A stretch of 18,626 bases of DNA from Promethearchaeota archaeon (GTDB lineage Archaea > Asgardarchaeota > Lokiarchaeia > Sigynarchaeales > SOKP01), in the NCBI GenBank assembly GCA_030620005.1, contig JAUXAJ010000071.1, forward strand, positions 1-18,626, given 5' to 3'. Below, piece by piece: positions 1 to 7,408 of this stretch (position 1 is its first letter; each line of letters opens with the position of its first letter). Both the position numbers and the translations under genes were made by a program. Under the pieces are notes generated by a model. That model saw only the letters and a program-made list of their open reading frames with translations. It did not search any database and was not told the origin of the DNA.

Positions 1-33
1 TTTATTTTATTAATAAATAAAAAGATTTCTAAA

Positions 34-408
34 ATGAATCGTAAAGTCAATAGTAAAAAGATTTCTTCTGTATTATTTTATTCAATCGTAATTTTTCTGA
101 CCGTTCCTAATTTATACTTGTTTGTTCTAACAGGACATGTCTACGGTCCGGGATGGCCTTTGTGGTATGCACCCCTTGATTGGTTATGGGAAAATTATGG
201 TATTGATTGGAATTTAGTGTATGAAGCATTTATTTTGAATATTTTTATAACTGAAATATATAGAGTGATAATATTGATTGCGATAGGATATCTCGTAATA
301 TCAACTAATTCCATTATCAATTATTTTTGTGCAAATTCAGAAAAAATATTATTAAAAATAGAGAATTTAAAAAATAAAATACATCATAAACTATTTAAAT
401 ACCATTGA
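34..408 (+). CDS. Small two-helix membrane protein, unknown function
   Basis: I do not recognise a family. The 124-residue product has a short basic N-terminus, a hydrophobic segment at about residues 11-33, and an aromatic-rich stretch at about 38-60 with many Trp, Tyr and Pro. A second hydrophobic segment lies at about 63-92, and the tail is Lys-rich. By the positive-inside rule both ends would face the cytoplasm and the aromatic loop would face outward; this is inference. The ATG at 34 follows an AT-rich leader without a clear Shine-Dalgarno. The gene is convergent with the kinase gene ending at 462, with only about 50 nt between them. The coding assignment rests on the uninterrupted frame and the plausible membrane pattern. 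Confidence 0.6.
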   Translation: MNRKVNSKKISSVLFYSIVIFLTVPNLYLFVLTGHVYGPGWPLWYAPLDWLWENYGIDWNLVYEAFILNIFITEIYRVIILIAIGYLVISTNSIINYFCANSEKILLKIENLKNKIHHKLFKYH

Positions 409-461
409 GCCTTTACTATGGTCAACCCATGATGAATAAAAATCTCTAAATGGTCACATGA

Positions 462-1328
462 TTATTTTAAAAGGGCTCCAATGGCTCCAATGTATTCTGA
501 ATTTTTTAAGAAAATCGATTTTTTCTCATGTACTTTACAGATTAACGATAAAATCTTTTTAAGAATTCTATTATTTATTAAAAATCCACCACAGAATACA
601 AGAATATCAACTTCGTTTTTTTCAGCCATGAGACAGGCAATAGTCCCTAAATTTTCCCCAATCATGTTAATTATTGAAGCAATAACATCTTCTTTCTCAA
701 TTACCTTTAAATCGTAATTTTCAACAATCTTACCTAAAGATGCTGCGGTAAATTCACGGAATATCAAATCTACTCTCTGATCTTTGGGAGCATAAATATC
801 TGACACTTTTAAATCTACATTATACCTATTTCCTTTTTTTGCTAAAGATATAGCGTCATCATAATCGGTAATATTAAATAACAGCCTTATCAACGCCATG
901 AAAAGGCCTCCTCCAATAGCAGATCCTCCAACGTGTTCAAATTCTTGGTTTTTTAAAATCATTGAAGTTCCCGTACCAATCGTTATTATCAACGAAGGAG
1001 GTAATTTTTTGTTTTTATTTGCCTTGTATAGAAATTCCAAACCTCTTACATTAGCTTCAAATTCAATATATAAATTTACTTCAATTTCTTCTGAAAATGA
1101 CTTATATAGATTAAATGCTTTACCCCCTGTAAAGTTGAATTTGTGGAAATCTAGTTTTTTAGAATCTAAAAAATCTTTAATGTTTTTAAAGTTGGATTGC
1201 GTTTGTATGGTGGTCATCATCAAGTCATTATTTTCTACAAAGGCAATTTTTGTTAAGCTTTGCCCCATATCAATTCCTATTACATTTAAAGGTAATTTTA
1301 AGTCAGTTTGTGTTAGTGAAATTTTCAC
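462..1328 (-). CDS. coaW: Type II pantothenate kinase-like protein (Fumble/CoaW family)
   Basis: This is probably an ATP-dependent pantothenate kinase of the ASKHA fold, which catalyses the first committed step of coenzyme A synthesis. The phosphate-1 loop is GIDMGQSLTKIAF at about residues 18-30. TGGKAF lies near 68, and IEFEANVRG near 88 carries the acidic residues expected for catalysis. IGTGTSMIL lies near 117, followed by GGSAIGGGLF near 134. The C-terminal motifs VFCGGFLINN and YIGAIGALL are typical of type II PanK. The length of 288 residues is normal. The start is GTG at 1328; no upstream ATG is in frame. Most archaea make phosphopantothenate through pantoate kinase and phosphopantothenate synthetase instead, so a PanK-II here is uncommon. 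A BadF-type ATPase is the main alternative, but the GGSAIGGG and GAIGALL motifs favour PanK-II. Confidence 0.8.
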   Translation of the reverse strand: MKISLTQTDLKLPLNVIGIDMGQSLTKIAFVENNDLMMTTIQTQSNFKNIKDFLDSKKLDFHKFNFTGGKAFNLYKSFSEEIEVNLYIEFEANVRGLEFLYKANKNKKLPPSLIITIGTGTSMILKNQEFEHVGGSAIGGGLFMALIRLLFNITDYDDAISLAKKGNRYNVDLKVSDIYAPKDQRVDLIFREFTAASLGKIVENYDLKVIEKEDVIASIINMIGENLGTIACLMAEKNEVDILVFCGGFLINNRILKKILSLICKVHEKKSIFLKNSEYIGAIGALLK

Positions 1329-1439
1329 GAAATTGTTAATTAGTATTTTTAATCACCAAACAAAAATTGTTAATTAATATTTTAATTTAATATATTTAAT
1401 ATATTTTTTTTAATTTTAATGGTCTAAATAAATTGATCA
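1329..1439. promoter_or_regulatory. Divergent AT-rich promoter region with imperfect direct repeat
   Basis: This 111-nt gap separates the divergent kinase and DUF362 genes. It contains two near-identical units, AAATTGTTAATTAGT at 1330 and AAATTGTTAATTAAT at 1364. Each unit continues as TATTTTTAAT or TATTTTAAT, and the two are spaced 34 nt apart. A TATA-like tract, TTTAATATATTTAATATA, lies about 35-55 nt upstream of the ATG at 1440. The repeated units sit just upstream of the GTG start of the minus-strand gene, where a dimeric or cooperative regulator could bind. That role is inference. Confidence 0.4.
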
Positions 1440-2840
1440 ATGTTAAAAAATTCCGAAGTTGTTATCGTTAAAGGAGATACTCCAAAAGGATGTGTTTTTA
1501 AAGGAATTGATGAGCTTGGGGGGATATCAAAATTCATTGAGAATAATGACCAGGTTTTTATCAAGATAAATTTAAATTTACCTAATGGATATCCCACGCA
1601 TACAAATTTTGATGTAGTCTGTGCCGTCATTACGTCTTGTAGAAAAGCAGGAGCAAAAAAAATATATGTTGGAAGTTTCCCTCTCAAACAATACTCTGCT
1701 AAATTAATTTCTAAATCTTTAGGACTTGATAGTTTTCTTAAAAATCTTGGTGCTGAATTCGCTTTTTTAGATAATAGTGATTGTTTTAAACAAAAACACA
1801 TTAGTTTGGAATCCTTAAAGAAAATCAAGGAAGATTCTTTTATTAAAATAAATATAAACGATAACAAATATTTGATTCCAAAGGTAATTTATAATTCAAA
1901 TAAAGTTATTTCTGTTAATCAGATCAACGTTAGTCCAATTTTCAAGCTAAGTTTAGCTTTATTTAGCTCATACTCCATGGTTCCAAATAGATCTCAAGAA
2001 ATTAGAAATAATACTCGAGGTAAAAACGATTTACTTTTAAATGACCGATATAAAAAAAGATTAGTATCAAATGTAATTGATGTCTTTTCAATTAAAAAAC
2101 CAAATTTAGTTATAAATGATTTGTTTTATTTATTAGAGGGGGCAGGACCTTGTATTTATAGGGATTCAAATTTAAAAAAAACAAATCTCATGGTAATTGG
2201 AAATGATGCGGTTGCTGTAGATTTAGTAACTTTAAAAATAACGAATATTGACGCATTAAAAAACGATTTAATTGTGGAGGCTCAAAATAGAGACTTGGGT
2301 GCTAAAGAATTCTCGAACATCAAGATTTTAGGGGAAAATATTGAAGATATTAATCTTGAAGTTGATCTTTGCGTTCCGAAGCTTGAACAGATCAAGGTTT
2401 TGAATTTTTCAATCAATTCTGGTCAATATTGTACGGGATGCTACGAACAAGCCTATCGTTTATTAAATTTCATGAAAACAGTCATGATAAAAGATTTAAA
2501 ATACATTTCGAAAAACACATTTATTATTGGAGAAAACCCATCAGAACCAGAGTCTTCAAGAGAAAATTTGATTTTATTTGGAGATTGTGCGATTCAAAGC
2601 ACATTAAAGCATAATTTTAGAAAAATCGTAAAAAAATCAAAAAAGAAGATTAAGGAAAAAACCAATAAAAAAATATTGGAGCTCCCAGGGTGTCCACCAG
2701 ATTTTTCAACGTGTATCAAAATGATGATTAAATATTTCGGGAAAAGAGACGTTCCAATGCTATATTTTCATGATCGAATCTCTCAAGCTTCAAGTCGTCG
2801 AAAAATAAAAGGTTTATTAGAACAATGGGAGGCCTTTTAA
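1440..2840 (+). CDS. DUF362 family protein with C-terminal cysteine motifs
   Basis: The N-terminal two thirds resembles the DUF362 (COG2006) domain: VFIKINLN near residue 39, HTNFDVVCAVI near 58, AGAKKIYVG near 74, and GNDAVAVDLVTLKI near 256. The function of DUF362 is poorly defined; members are often linked to iron-sulfur proteins. The C-terminal part (about 320-466) adds a CTGC pair at C331/C334, a DCA cysteine at C383, and PGCPPDFSTC with C418 and C425. This arrangement could bind a metal or an Fe-S cluster (inference). Downstream it overlaps the next gene by 16 nt, which suggests co-transcription and translational coupling. No signal peptide or membrane segment is visible. The ATG at 1440 fits the TATA-like tract upstream. 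Confidence 0.7.
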   Translation: MLKNSEVVIVKGDTPKGCVFKGIDELGGISKFIENNDQVFIKINLNLPNGYPTHTNFDVVCAVITSCRKAGAKKIYVGSFPLKQYSAKLISKSLGLDSFLKNLGAEFAFLDNSDCFKQKHISLESLKKIKEDSFIKININDNKYLIPKVIYNSNKVISVNQINVSPIFKLSLALFSSYSMVPNRSQEIRNNTRGKNDLLLNDRYKKRLVSNVIDVFSIKKPNLVINDLFYLLEGAGPCIYRDSNLKKTNLMVIGNDAVAVDLVTLKITNIDALKNDLIVEAQNRDLGAKEFSNIKILGENIEDINLEVDLCVPKLEQIKVLNFSINSGQYCTGCYEQAYRLLNFMKTVMIKDLKYISKNTFIIGENPSEPESSRENLILFGDCAIQSTLKHNFRKIVKKSKKKIKEKTNKKILELPGCPPDFSTCIKMMIKYFGKRDVPMLYFHDRISQASSRRKIKGLLEQWEAF

Positions 2841-4426
2841 AAAAAATGATAAATGAAATTTTAAAGAACAACTGGTTAAAAATTCTTGATTCTAATGCTA
2901 AAATAGGAACGAAGGGTGGTTCAAAAAAAAGTTTTGATCATGTTCGAATACCATTAACCCCAGTTAAGATAAATCCTAACGTTTTATATCATCTTTTTGA
3001 AATTCTCTATCCAAAGTTTATAAACGATCAAAAAAATATACTTGATGTAATCATTTCTGACGATGGACAGAGTGTTTTGGGTTTATACCTCTATGAAACA
3101 AAAGATATTGGGATTCACGATGCTATTCGAAAAATCTCTGCGGATATTATAAAAATTCAAGAGGGAAATTTAATAAGTATTGAGATGCTTTTCAAAAAAC
3201 TGCAATCTGCTTTGTTGAATAAAACAGGTCTCAGAATCTCGAGTATCAGGGTATTTAAGAAAAAAGCTATCGATCTTTTAAATAAACACTGCATTAACAT
3301 GGAGGAAATATCGTTTAATGAATTTTTAGATAAATTTTTGGATTTAATTCAAGTATTATTTGAACAAGGTTTATTTTACATTTATCCCGAGCCAAATATT
3401 TATAGATTTGTAAAAGAAAGTTTAATATTTTTAAATAAAATAAAACTTACTAAGATTTTTAGTTTCATCGATGATTTTTTACCTGCGTCTCATCATTCGT
3501 TTGTAACTCGTTCAGATAATCAAATTTTAATTTTGAACTTAAAAAAGGCAATGAATTCTTCTGAGAGATCAAATTATTATTTTAAAATATTATCTCATGA
3601 AGATTTAGGCGTTAAAAATAAGAATCTAGGCGTGAAGGAGCTTCTAATAACAATTAATAAGTATTTAAAATCTGATAAGATTTTCTTCTTAAATCGAGAT
3701 CAAGTAATCTCGTTTCTTTTGGACTTATTCGAACTTAAAGTTCCACTTGATAATCAAGATTTACAATTATTCCTGCAAAAAATGATATACGGCTATAGAA
3801 GTTTTGAAAATAATTGGTACTCAAGCCCCCGACCAAGGATTTATAATAACTTGGTACGATATTTAATTAGAACATTTTTTGGAATTAATTTTAATCTTAA
3901 AAAATTATCTCATTGGGCTATTAGTGATTTTATCTTTAATTCTTTTCGGTCTTTTTTAGGTTTAAATTTCAAGATTCTAGTTCTATATACCGATATTAAG
4001 AGTTTTAAACGGATTAATTTAAAAAACAACGATTATTTAAGAAAAACTCTTAAAACTGCTTTTTTAATTGAAATTGAGAACGAAAAAATAGTGAAAATTT
4101 TTCCCGTTATTAAAGAGGATATTATTCCTGAAAATGCAACTGTTACATTGGATTCAATAAAGGTTAAGGCTTCAAGTCATCATGGAGATATTTCCGCCGT
4201 TATAAGAGTGGATAAATATATTTTAAATAGTTTTATAAAAAATTATGTTTTTAAATTATCTAGTTGTAATCTATTAAATAAGGTAAGGGCGCTTAACAAT
4301 CTTAAAAAAAAGCACTACTTTAACGTGTTTCCCGAAATACCTTTATTTAAATTACTAAAAACAAGGGGAAGTTTATCTTTGTTTAAGATAATAATGCGAA
4401 TTGCCATTGATAAGCATGAATTTTAA
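2825..4426 (+). CDS. Unrecognised 533-residue protein coupled to DUF362 gene
   Basis: I do not recognise this protein. It is basic, with alternating alpha/beta-looking segments and no clear membrane helix or signal peptide. The N-terminal 30 residues include KIGTKGGSKK, a Gly/Lys-rich stretch that could be a phosphate or nucleic-acid contact (speculation). A short sequence pair, EDLGVKNK and KNLGVKEL, repeats near residue 261. The last part contains TVTLDSIKVKASSHHGDIS, which looks like a beta-rich segment. The start at 2825 overlaps the DUF362 gene by 16 nt; an alternative ATG at 2846 (MINEI) would remove the overlap. Its stop at 4426 is followed within 7 nt by a cinA-derived fragment. Confidence 0.6.
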   Translation: MGGLLKKMINEILKNNWLKILDSNAKIGTKGGSKKSFDHVRIPLTPVKINPNVLYHLFEILYPKFINDQKNILDVIISDDGQSVLGLYLYETKDIGIHDAIRKISADIIKIQEGNLISIEMLFKKLQSALLNKTGLRISSIRVFKKKAIDLLNKHCINMEEISFNEFLDKFLDLIQVLFEQGLFYIYPEPNIYRFVKESLIFLNKIKLTKIFSFIDDFLPASHHSFVTRSDNQILILNLKKAMNSSERSNYYFKILSHEDLGVKNKNLGVKELLITINKYLKSDKIFFLNRDQVISFLLDLFELKVPLDNQDLQLFLQKMIYGYRSFENNWYSSPRPRIYNNLVRYLIRTFFGINFNLKKLSHWAISDFIFNSFRSFLGLNFKILVLYTDIKSFKRINLKNNDYLRKTLKTAFLIEIENEKIVKIFPVIKEDIIPENATVTLDSIKVKASSHHGDISAVIRVDKYILNSFIKNYVFKLSSCNLLNKVRALNNLKKKHYFNVFPEIPLFKLLKTRGSLSLFKIIMRIAIDKHEF

Positions 4427-4432
4427 TTCGTA

Positions 4433-4471
4433 TTAATTGGAAAGACTAAGGATACTAATTCTAATTGGCTG
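4433..4471 (+). pseudogene. 39-nt fragment of a second cinA copy
   Basis: This stretch reads LIGKTKDTNSNWL and then runs into a stop. It matches the antisense of 18104-18142, the N-terminal part of the cinA-like gene on the other strand, at 37 of 39 positions. Both differences are third-codon changes that keep the amino acid (AAA to AAG, GAC to GAT). This suggests descent from a once functional cinA homologue rather than a recent copying event. The fragment starts just after the stop of the 533-residue gene. Confidence 0.65.
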
Positions 4472-4665
4472 AATTGATTGAATCAACGGTTTTTTCAATG
4501 AAATTCAATGTAGAGGATGATAAATTTTTCAAAAAACTAAATAACCTCTTTGAATTTACACTGATTTAATTTGGCCTTGCCAATATTAGGAAGACAAAAA
4601 CTTATTAAATTCAAGGAAAATTTCATATTATATATTGCGATGATCTACATAAAAAAAGTTTTCTT
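4472..4665. other. Intergenic debris, including a 23-codon reading frame
   Basis: The stretch between the cinA fragment and the flavodoxin-like gene holds a 23-codon frame from the ATG at 4498 to TAA at 4567-4569 (MKFNVEDDKFFKKLNNLF, continuing to LI). It may be the tail of a lost gene, since it lies next to another gene fragment. An AT-rich TATA-like tract (TCATATTATATAT) lies near 4622-4634, about 30 nt upstream of the ATG at 4666, and could be that gene's promoter. Confidence 0.3.
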
Positions 4666-5370
4666 ATGACCACAGACCTCTACTATTTTTCTGGAACTGG
4701 TAATTCATTTTATGTAGCAAAAGAATTACAAAAAAGAATACATGATTCAAATCTGATACCAATTGCGGCGTTATTAAAATCAGAGATTATCGAAACCACG
4801 GGAGAGACTGTCGGTTTTATATTCCCGTGTCATGGCTTGACCATTCCCATTCCTCTGAGAGAATTTTTAAAGATAATAAGCGTAAAATCTTCTAAGTACT
4901 TTTTTGCAGTAGCTACTCGGGGAGGAACAATTTTTCGCGGGTTTCCTATAATTGAGAAAAAGCTTAGAAAGCAGGGCAGGAGTTTAGACGCAAATTTCAT
5001 TATTAACATGGGAATGAATGATCCAAAATTGAAATCCTTTACCATCCCTACAAAAGAGGAACTAAATGAAATAGAAGTTAATGTTCAACGGAAGCTTGAT
5101 TTAATCCAGAAAATTATAACCAATCAAGAAATCTATCAAGATGAGATAGGTGGAGTTACGTTTTCTCGTTTCGGATCAATAAATTATATTTTAGAAAGAT
5201 TTATTCCTTTTTTGGTGCATCGTGTGGCTGGAAGAGTAAAAAAATATTTTTACTCCGACTTAAAGTGTACAAGTTGCGGAATCTGCGAGAAAGTTTGTCC
5301 CTCTGGGAAAATTAAAATGGAGAATGATAAGCCAAATATACTCAAAAATATATATGACATCCTATACTGA
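4666..5370 (+). CDS. EFR1-like flavodoxin/ferredoxin protein, truncated by deletion and frameshift
   Basis: The N-terminal flavodoxin-like domain starts with YYFSGTGNSFYVAKEL (about residues 5-20), whose SGTGNS loop binds the FMN phosphate. A complete 4Fe-4S motif, CTSCGICEKVCP, follows at C201, C204, C207 and C211. EFR1-type proteins normally carry a second CxxCxxCxxxCP motif about 20 residues later. Here it is absent: after NDKPNIL the frame runs through KNIYDILY to a stop at 5368. The expected tail continues in another frame from 5354. The gene is therefore probably a recent pseudogene or encodes a one-cluster variant. The start ATG lacks a Shine-Dalgarno. Confidence 0.75.
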   Translation: MTTDLYYFSGTGNSFYVAKELQKRIHDSNLIPIAALLKSEIIETTGETVGFIFPCHGLTIPIPLREFLKIISVKSSKYFFAVATRGGTIFRGFPIIEKKLRKQGRSLDANFIINMGMNDPKLKSFTIPTKEELNEIEVNVQRKLDLIQKIITNQEIYQDEIGGVTFSRFGSINYILERFIPFLVHRVAGRVKKYFYSDLKCTSCGICEKVCPSGKIKMENDKPNILKNIYDILY

Positions 5371-5449
5371 AGAAAAAGGAAGATATCCACATCCCTATGC
5401 AAAACTAGAGGATATGATTAATCAGAAATTACAAAAGACAGTCCTCTAA
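5354..5449 (+). pseudogene. Out-of-frame C-terminal tail of the EFR1-like gene
   Basis: In the frame of 5354 the sequence reads MTSYTEEKGRYPHPYAK, then LEDMINQKL to a stop at 5447-5449. A region with an (E)KGRYxHP pattern is expected after the second ferredoxin motif of EFR1-like proteins. It overlaps the end of the upstream frame, and the cysteine motif that should precede it is missing. The junction lies in an ATA-rich tract (about 5333-5356) with short repeats of AAATATA, which fits slippage or microhomology-mediated deletion. Confidence 0.6.
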
Positions 5450-5491
5450 ATTCTTACCTTTTTACTGCTTTTTATCAGTTTTGATATATAA

Positions 5492-5620
5492 TTTCTGGAG
5501 TCTTTAAACCCCATAAAAGGTAAGATAAACAATAAGGTCATTCAAACTCTAAAAATCAGACGAATTACAATTGTTTCAAAGGAAGATGTTCCAAAAGAGT
5601 TTTTAACTGAAATTCTCTAA
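5492..5620 (+). pseudogene. Orphan C-terminal coding fragment
   Basis: An open frame without a start codon reads FLESLNPIKGKINNKVIQ, then TLKIRRITIVSKEDVPKEF and a short end before TAA at 5618-5620. The composition (NPIKGK, RRITIVSKEDVPKEFL) looks like a real protein tail rather than a random frame in AT-rich DNA. I cannot name the parent family. It lies in the same decayed stretch as the EFR1 and cinA remnants. Confidence 0.3.
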
Positions 5621-5785
5621 ACTTTTAAGAGGATTTATTTTTTATTTTTATTTTTTTTAATTTATAACATCATACTTGACTCATTTTTACATCTCTTAAC
5701 CCAAAATTTTTAGATTCTTATTAAATGTAAAAATTTTTGTGTGTTGAGAAAAAAAGAATATTCTTTAATTAGACGCCATTAGACC

Positions 5786-5821
5786 TTATTACAGAACATG
5801 ACTTTAAAAGTCAAGTAATAA
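5786..5821. repeat. Nested inverted repeat upstream of coiled-coil gene
   Basis: The outer arms are TTATTAC (5786-5792) and GTAATAA (5815-5821). The inner arms form a perfect 15-nt dyad, TGACTTT-A-AAAGTCA (5799-5813). The one-base centre suits a protein-binding palindrome better than a hairpin loop, although an RNA hairpin with a 5-nt loop is possible. It ends about 84 nt before the ATG at 5905 and is followed by a run of A, which would be a T-run on the minus strand. It could be an operator, or a terminator for minus-strand transcription. Confidence 0.4.
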
Positions 5822-5904
5822 AAAAAAAACTTGTTGAAAAATAAATTTTTATTATTAGAGTTGTATCTGATTATTAAAAATATTATTAAAAACCTGTTTT
5901 ATAC

Positions 5905-7209
5905 ATGAGTAAATCTGATTTTGAATTAGAAAAAGAAGCCGAAGAGTTAGAAAAGTTAAGTCAAGTTGAATTTAAAAAGAAAAATTTCAATAAGTCCATT
6001 CTACTTTTAAAGGATGCAAATTATATCAACAGGAAGTTAGGTTTTAAAGGCCAAGTGACGAAAAATGAACAGAAAATTGCTCAAATGAAGGGATTAATTT
6101 CTCGAGAAGATTACAGCAAGAGAGCTAGCTTAACGCAAGATGTTGCACGAACAAAATTTGAAGCAAAGGGAGATAAAGGCGAAGAATTATTAGAAAATGC
6201 GATGAAAATGCACGAAGAGAAAAATTACGACATTGCGTTAAAATACTATCAAGAAGCTCTAAAGATTTTTGAAAAACATAACGATAGTTTCCAATGTAAA
6301 CAAATTAAATGGCAAATAAATAAAGCTGAGAAGCATCAACCCCCTGCTCAAATTAAAAGAAAGAAAAGAGATTTGGAGGTTAAAAAAGAATTGACAATTT
6401 CTGAAAAGAGACGCTTAGAAGCACAAAAGGAAATTAAAGAGCAAAAGGAAAGACTTACTGTTGAAAAAATGAAGGAGAAAGTAATTGGAAAAGAATTATC
6501 TATGGCTGAACAAAGAAGAATAAAAATTCAGAAACAAATTGAAGATAGAACTAAACAAGAAGATAAGAAAAGAGAAGAATTGGAAAGAATTGCCAAGCGA
6601 GAAGAAGAAAAGGTGAAAGCGATCCAATCAGACAAGGAGAAATTAAAAGAAATGGAAGAAAAGAAGAAAAAAGAAGAAGAGATGGTTAAAGACGGTGAAG
6701 AAGCCTTACAACTGGGAAAATTATCTCTCAAGAACAATGAATTCGACATGGCGAAAATGTACTACACAGAGGCAAATAACATCTTTAAAACCCTTGGCTG
6801 GTTCGACCAAGTTGGTGTAATATACGAAGAAATTAAGAACATTGATAAATATAAGACAGAATATCTTAAAAAAATACGTGAAAAAGATAGAAAACAAGAA
6901 GAGAGTGACAAACTATTTCAAAAATGTGTTGAAGAGATAAAAACAGAAAAAGAACTAAAAATTAAGGAAGAAGAAGAAAAAGCCTTTTGGAAATCAATAC
7001 CTCCTGAATTAAAACAAAGTATAGAAAAAGCAAAAATGTTAATGGAAAAGGCAGAAAGAGAAGTAGAGATGAATAAATTCCAACGGGCCTTAGGACGTTA
7101 TAAATATATTCTGGAATTATATGAATCAATTCCTAAAGAAAAAATTGACTTCTCTTCACAGATCTCAGAAATAAAATCGAAGATTTCAGAATTAAAAACA
7201 AAGAAATAA
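5905..7209 (+). CDS. TPR-like/coiled-coil protein, paralogue 1
   Basis: The 434-residue protein has helical-hairpin repeats flanking a highly charged coiled coil. The repeat-like segments lie at about residues 8-60 (EKEAEELEKLSQVEFKKKNF), 89-135 (GEELLENAMKMHEEKNYDIA), 265-310 (GEEALQLGKLSLKNNEFDMA) and 365-430 (AEREVEMNKFQRALGRYKYI). The spacing of Ala, Tyr and Leu resembles tetratricopeptide or MIT-like helical hairpins. Residues 140-265 are almost all Lys, Glu, Arg and Gln. No signal peptide, membrane segment or catalytic motif is seen. A scaffold or adaptor role is inference. The gene is followed 199 nt later by a clear paralogue, so the pair arose by tandem duplication. Confidence 0.8.
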   Translation: MSKSDFELEKEAEELEKLSQVEFKKKNFNKSILLLKDANYINRKLGFKGQVTKNEQKIAQMKGLISREDYSKRASLTQDVARTKFEAKGDKGEELLENAMKMHEEKNYDIALKYYQEALKIFEKHNDSFQCKQIKWQINKAEKHQPPAQIKRKKRDLEVKKELTISEKRRLEAQKEIKEQKERLTVEKMKEKVIGKELSMAEQRRIKIQKQIEDRTKQEDKKREELERIAKREEEKVKAIQSDKEKLKEMEEKKKKEEEMVKDGEEALQLGKLSLKNNEFDMAKMYYTEANNIFKTLGWFDQVGVIYEEIKNIDKYKTEYLKKIREKDRKQEESDKLFQKCVEEIKTEKELKIKEEEEKAFWKSIPPELKQSIEKAKMLMEKAEREVEMNKFQRALGRYKYILELYESIPKEKIDFSSQISEIKSKISELKTKK

Positions 7210-7287
7210 AATTTTTCTTGTATTTTTTGAAAAAAAATGTTCAATTCTACTTTCTAAGGTAGTGTGATTTTTAATTTTTAATCGGTG

Positions 7288-7300
7288 GCAATTAAATTGC
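7288..7300. repeat. 13-nt palindrome upstream of paralogue 2
   Basis: GCAATT-A-AATTGC is a perfect dyad with a one-base centre, followed directly by TTTTT. It lies 108 nt before the ATG at 7409, similar to the odd-centred dyad upstream of paralogue 1. It may be an operator, or with the T-run a weak terminator for the first gene. Confidence 0.3.
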
Positions 7301-7408
7301 TTTTTGTTGTTTAAATTTAAAATTTGAGATGTTCTTAATTTTAAATACATTAAAAAATTTATGAACAATACAATAATTAGACTATCAATAAAAATTATGG
7401 AGTTTTAA

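Larger units (their letters stand above)
5450..5904. other. Long intergenic region with coding remnant and nested inverted repeat
   Basis: This region of about 455 nt has no intact gene. It holds an orphan C-terminal-like reading frame (5492-5620), homopolymeric T/A tracts, a nested inverted repeat (5786-5821), and AT-rich sequence ahead of the coiled-coil gene at 5905. A TATA-like element (TTATTAAAAATATTATTAAA) lies near 5871-5890, close to the start codon. I see no tRNA, rRNA or CRISPR structure. Confidence 0.5.

Noticed and set aside
898..1377. 159-codon plus-strand frame opposite the pantothenate kinase-like gene
   Set aside because: It is antisense to a gene with clear family motifs and has no recognisable protein character of its own.
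1424..1867. 147-codon minus-strand frame over the DUF362 gene
   Set aside because: It is a shadow of the DUF362 coding frame, with no promoter context or motif.
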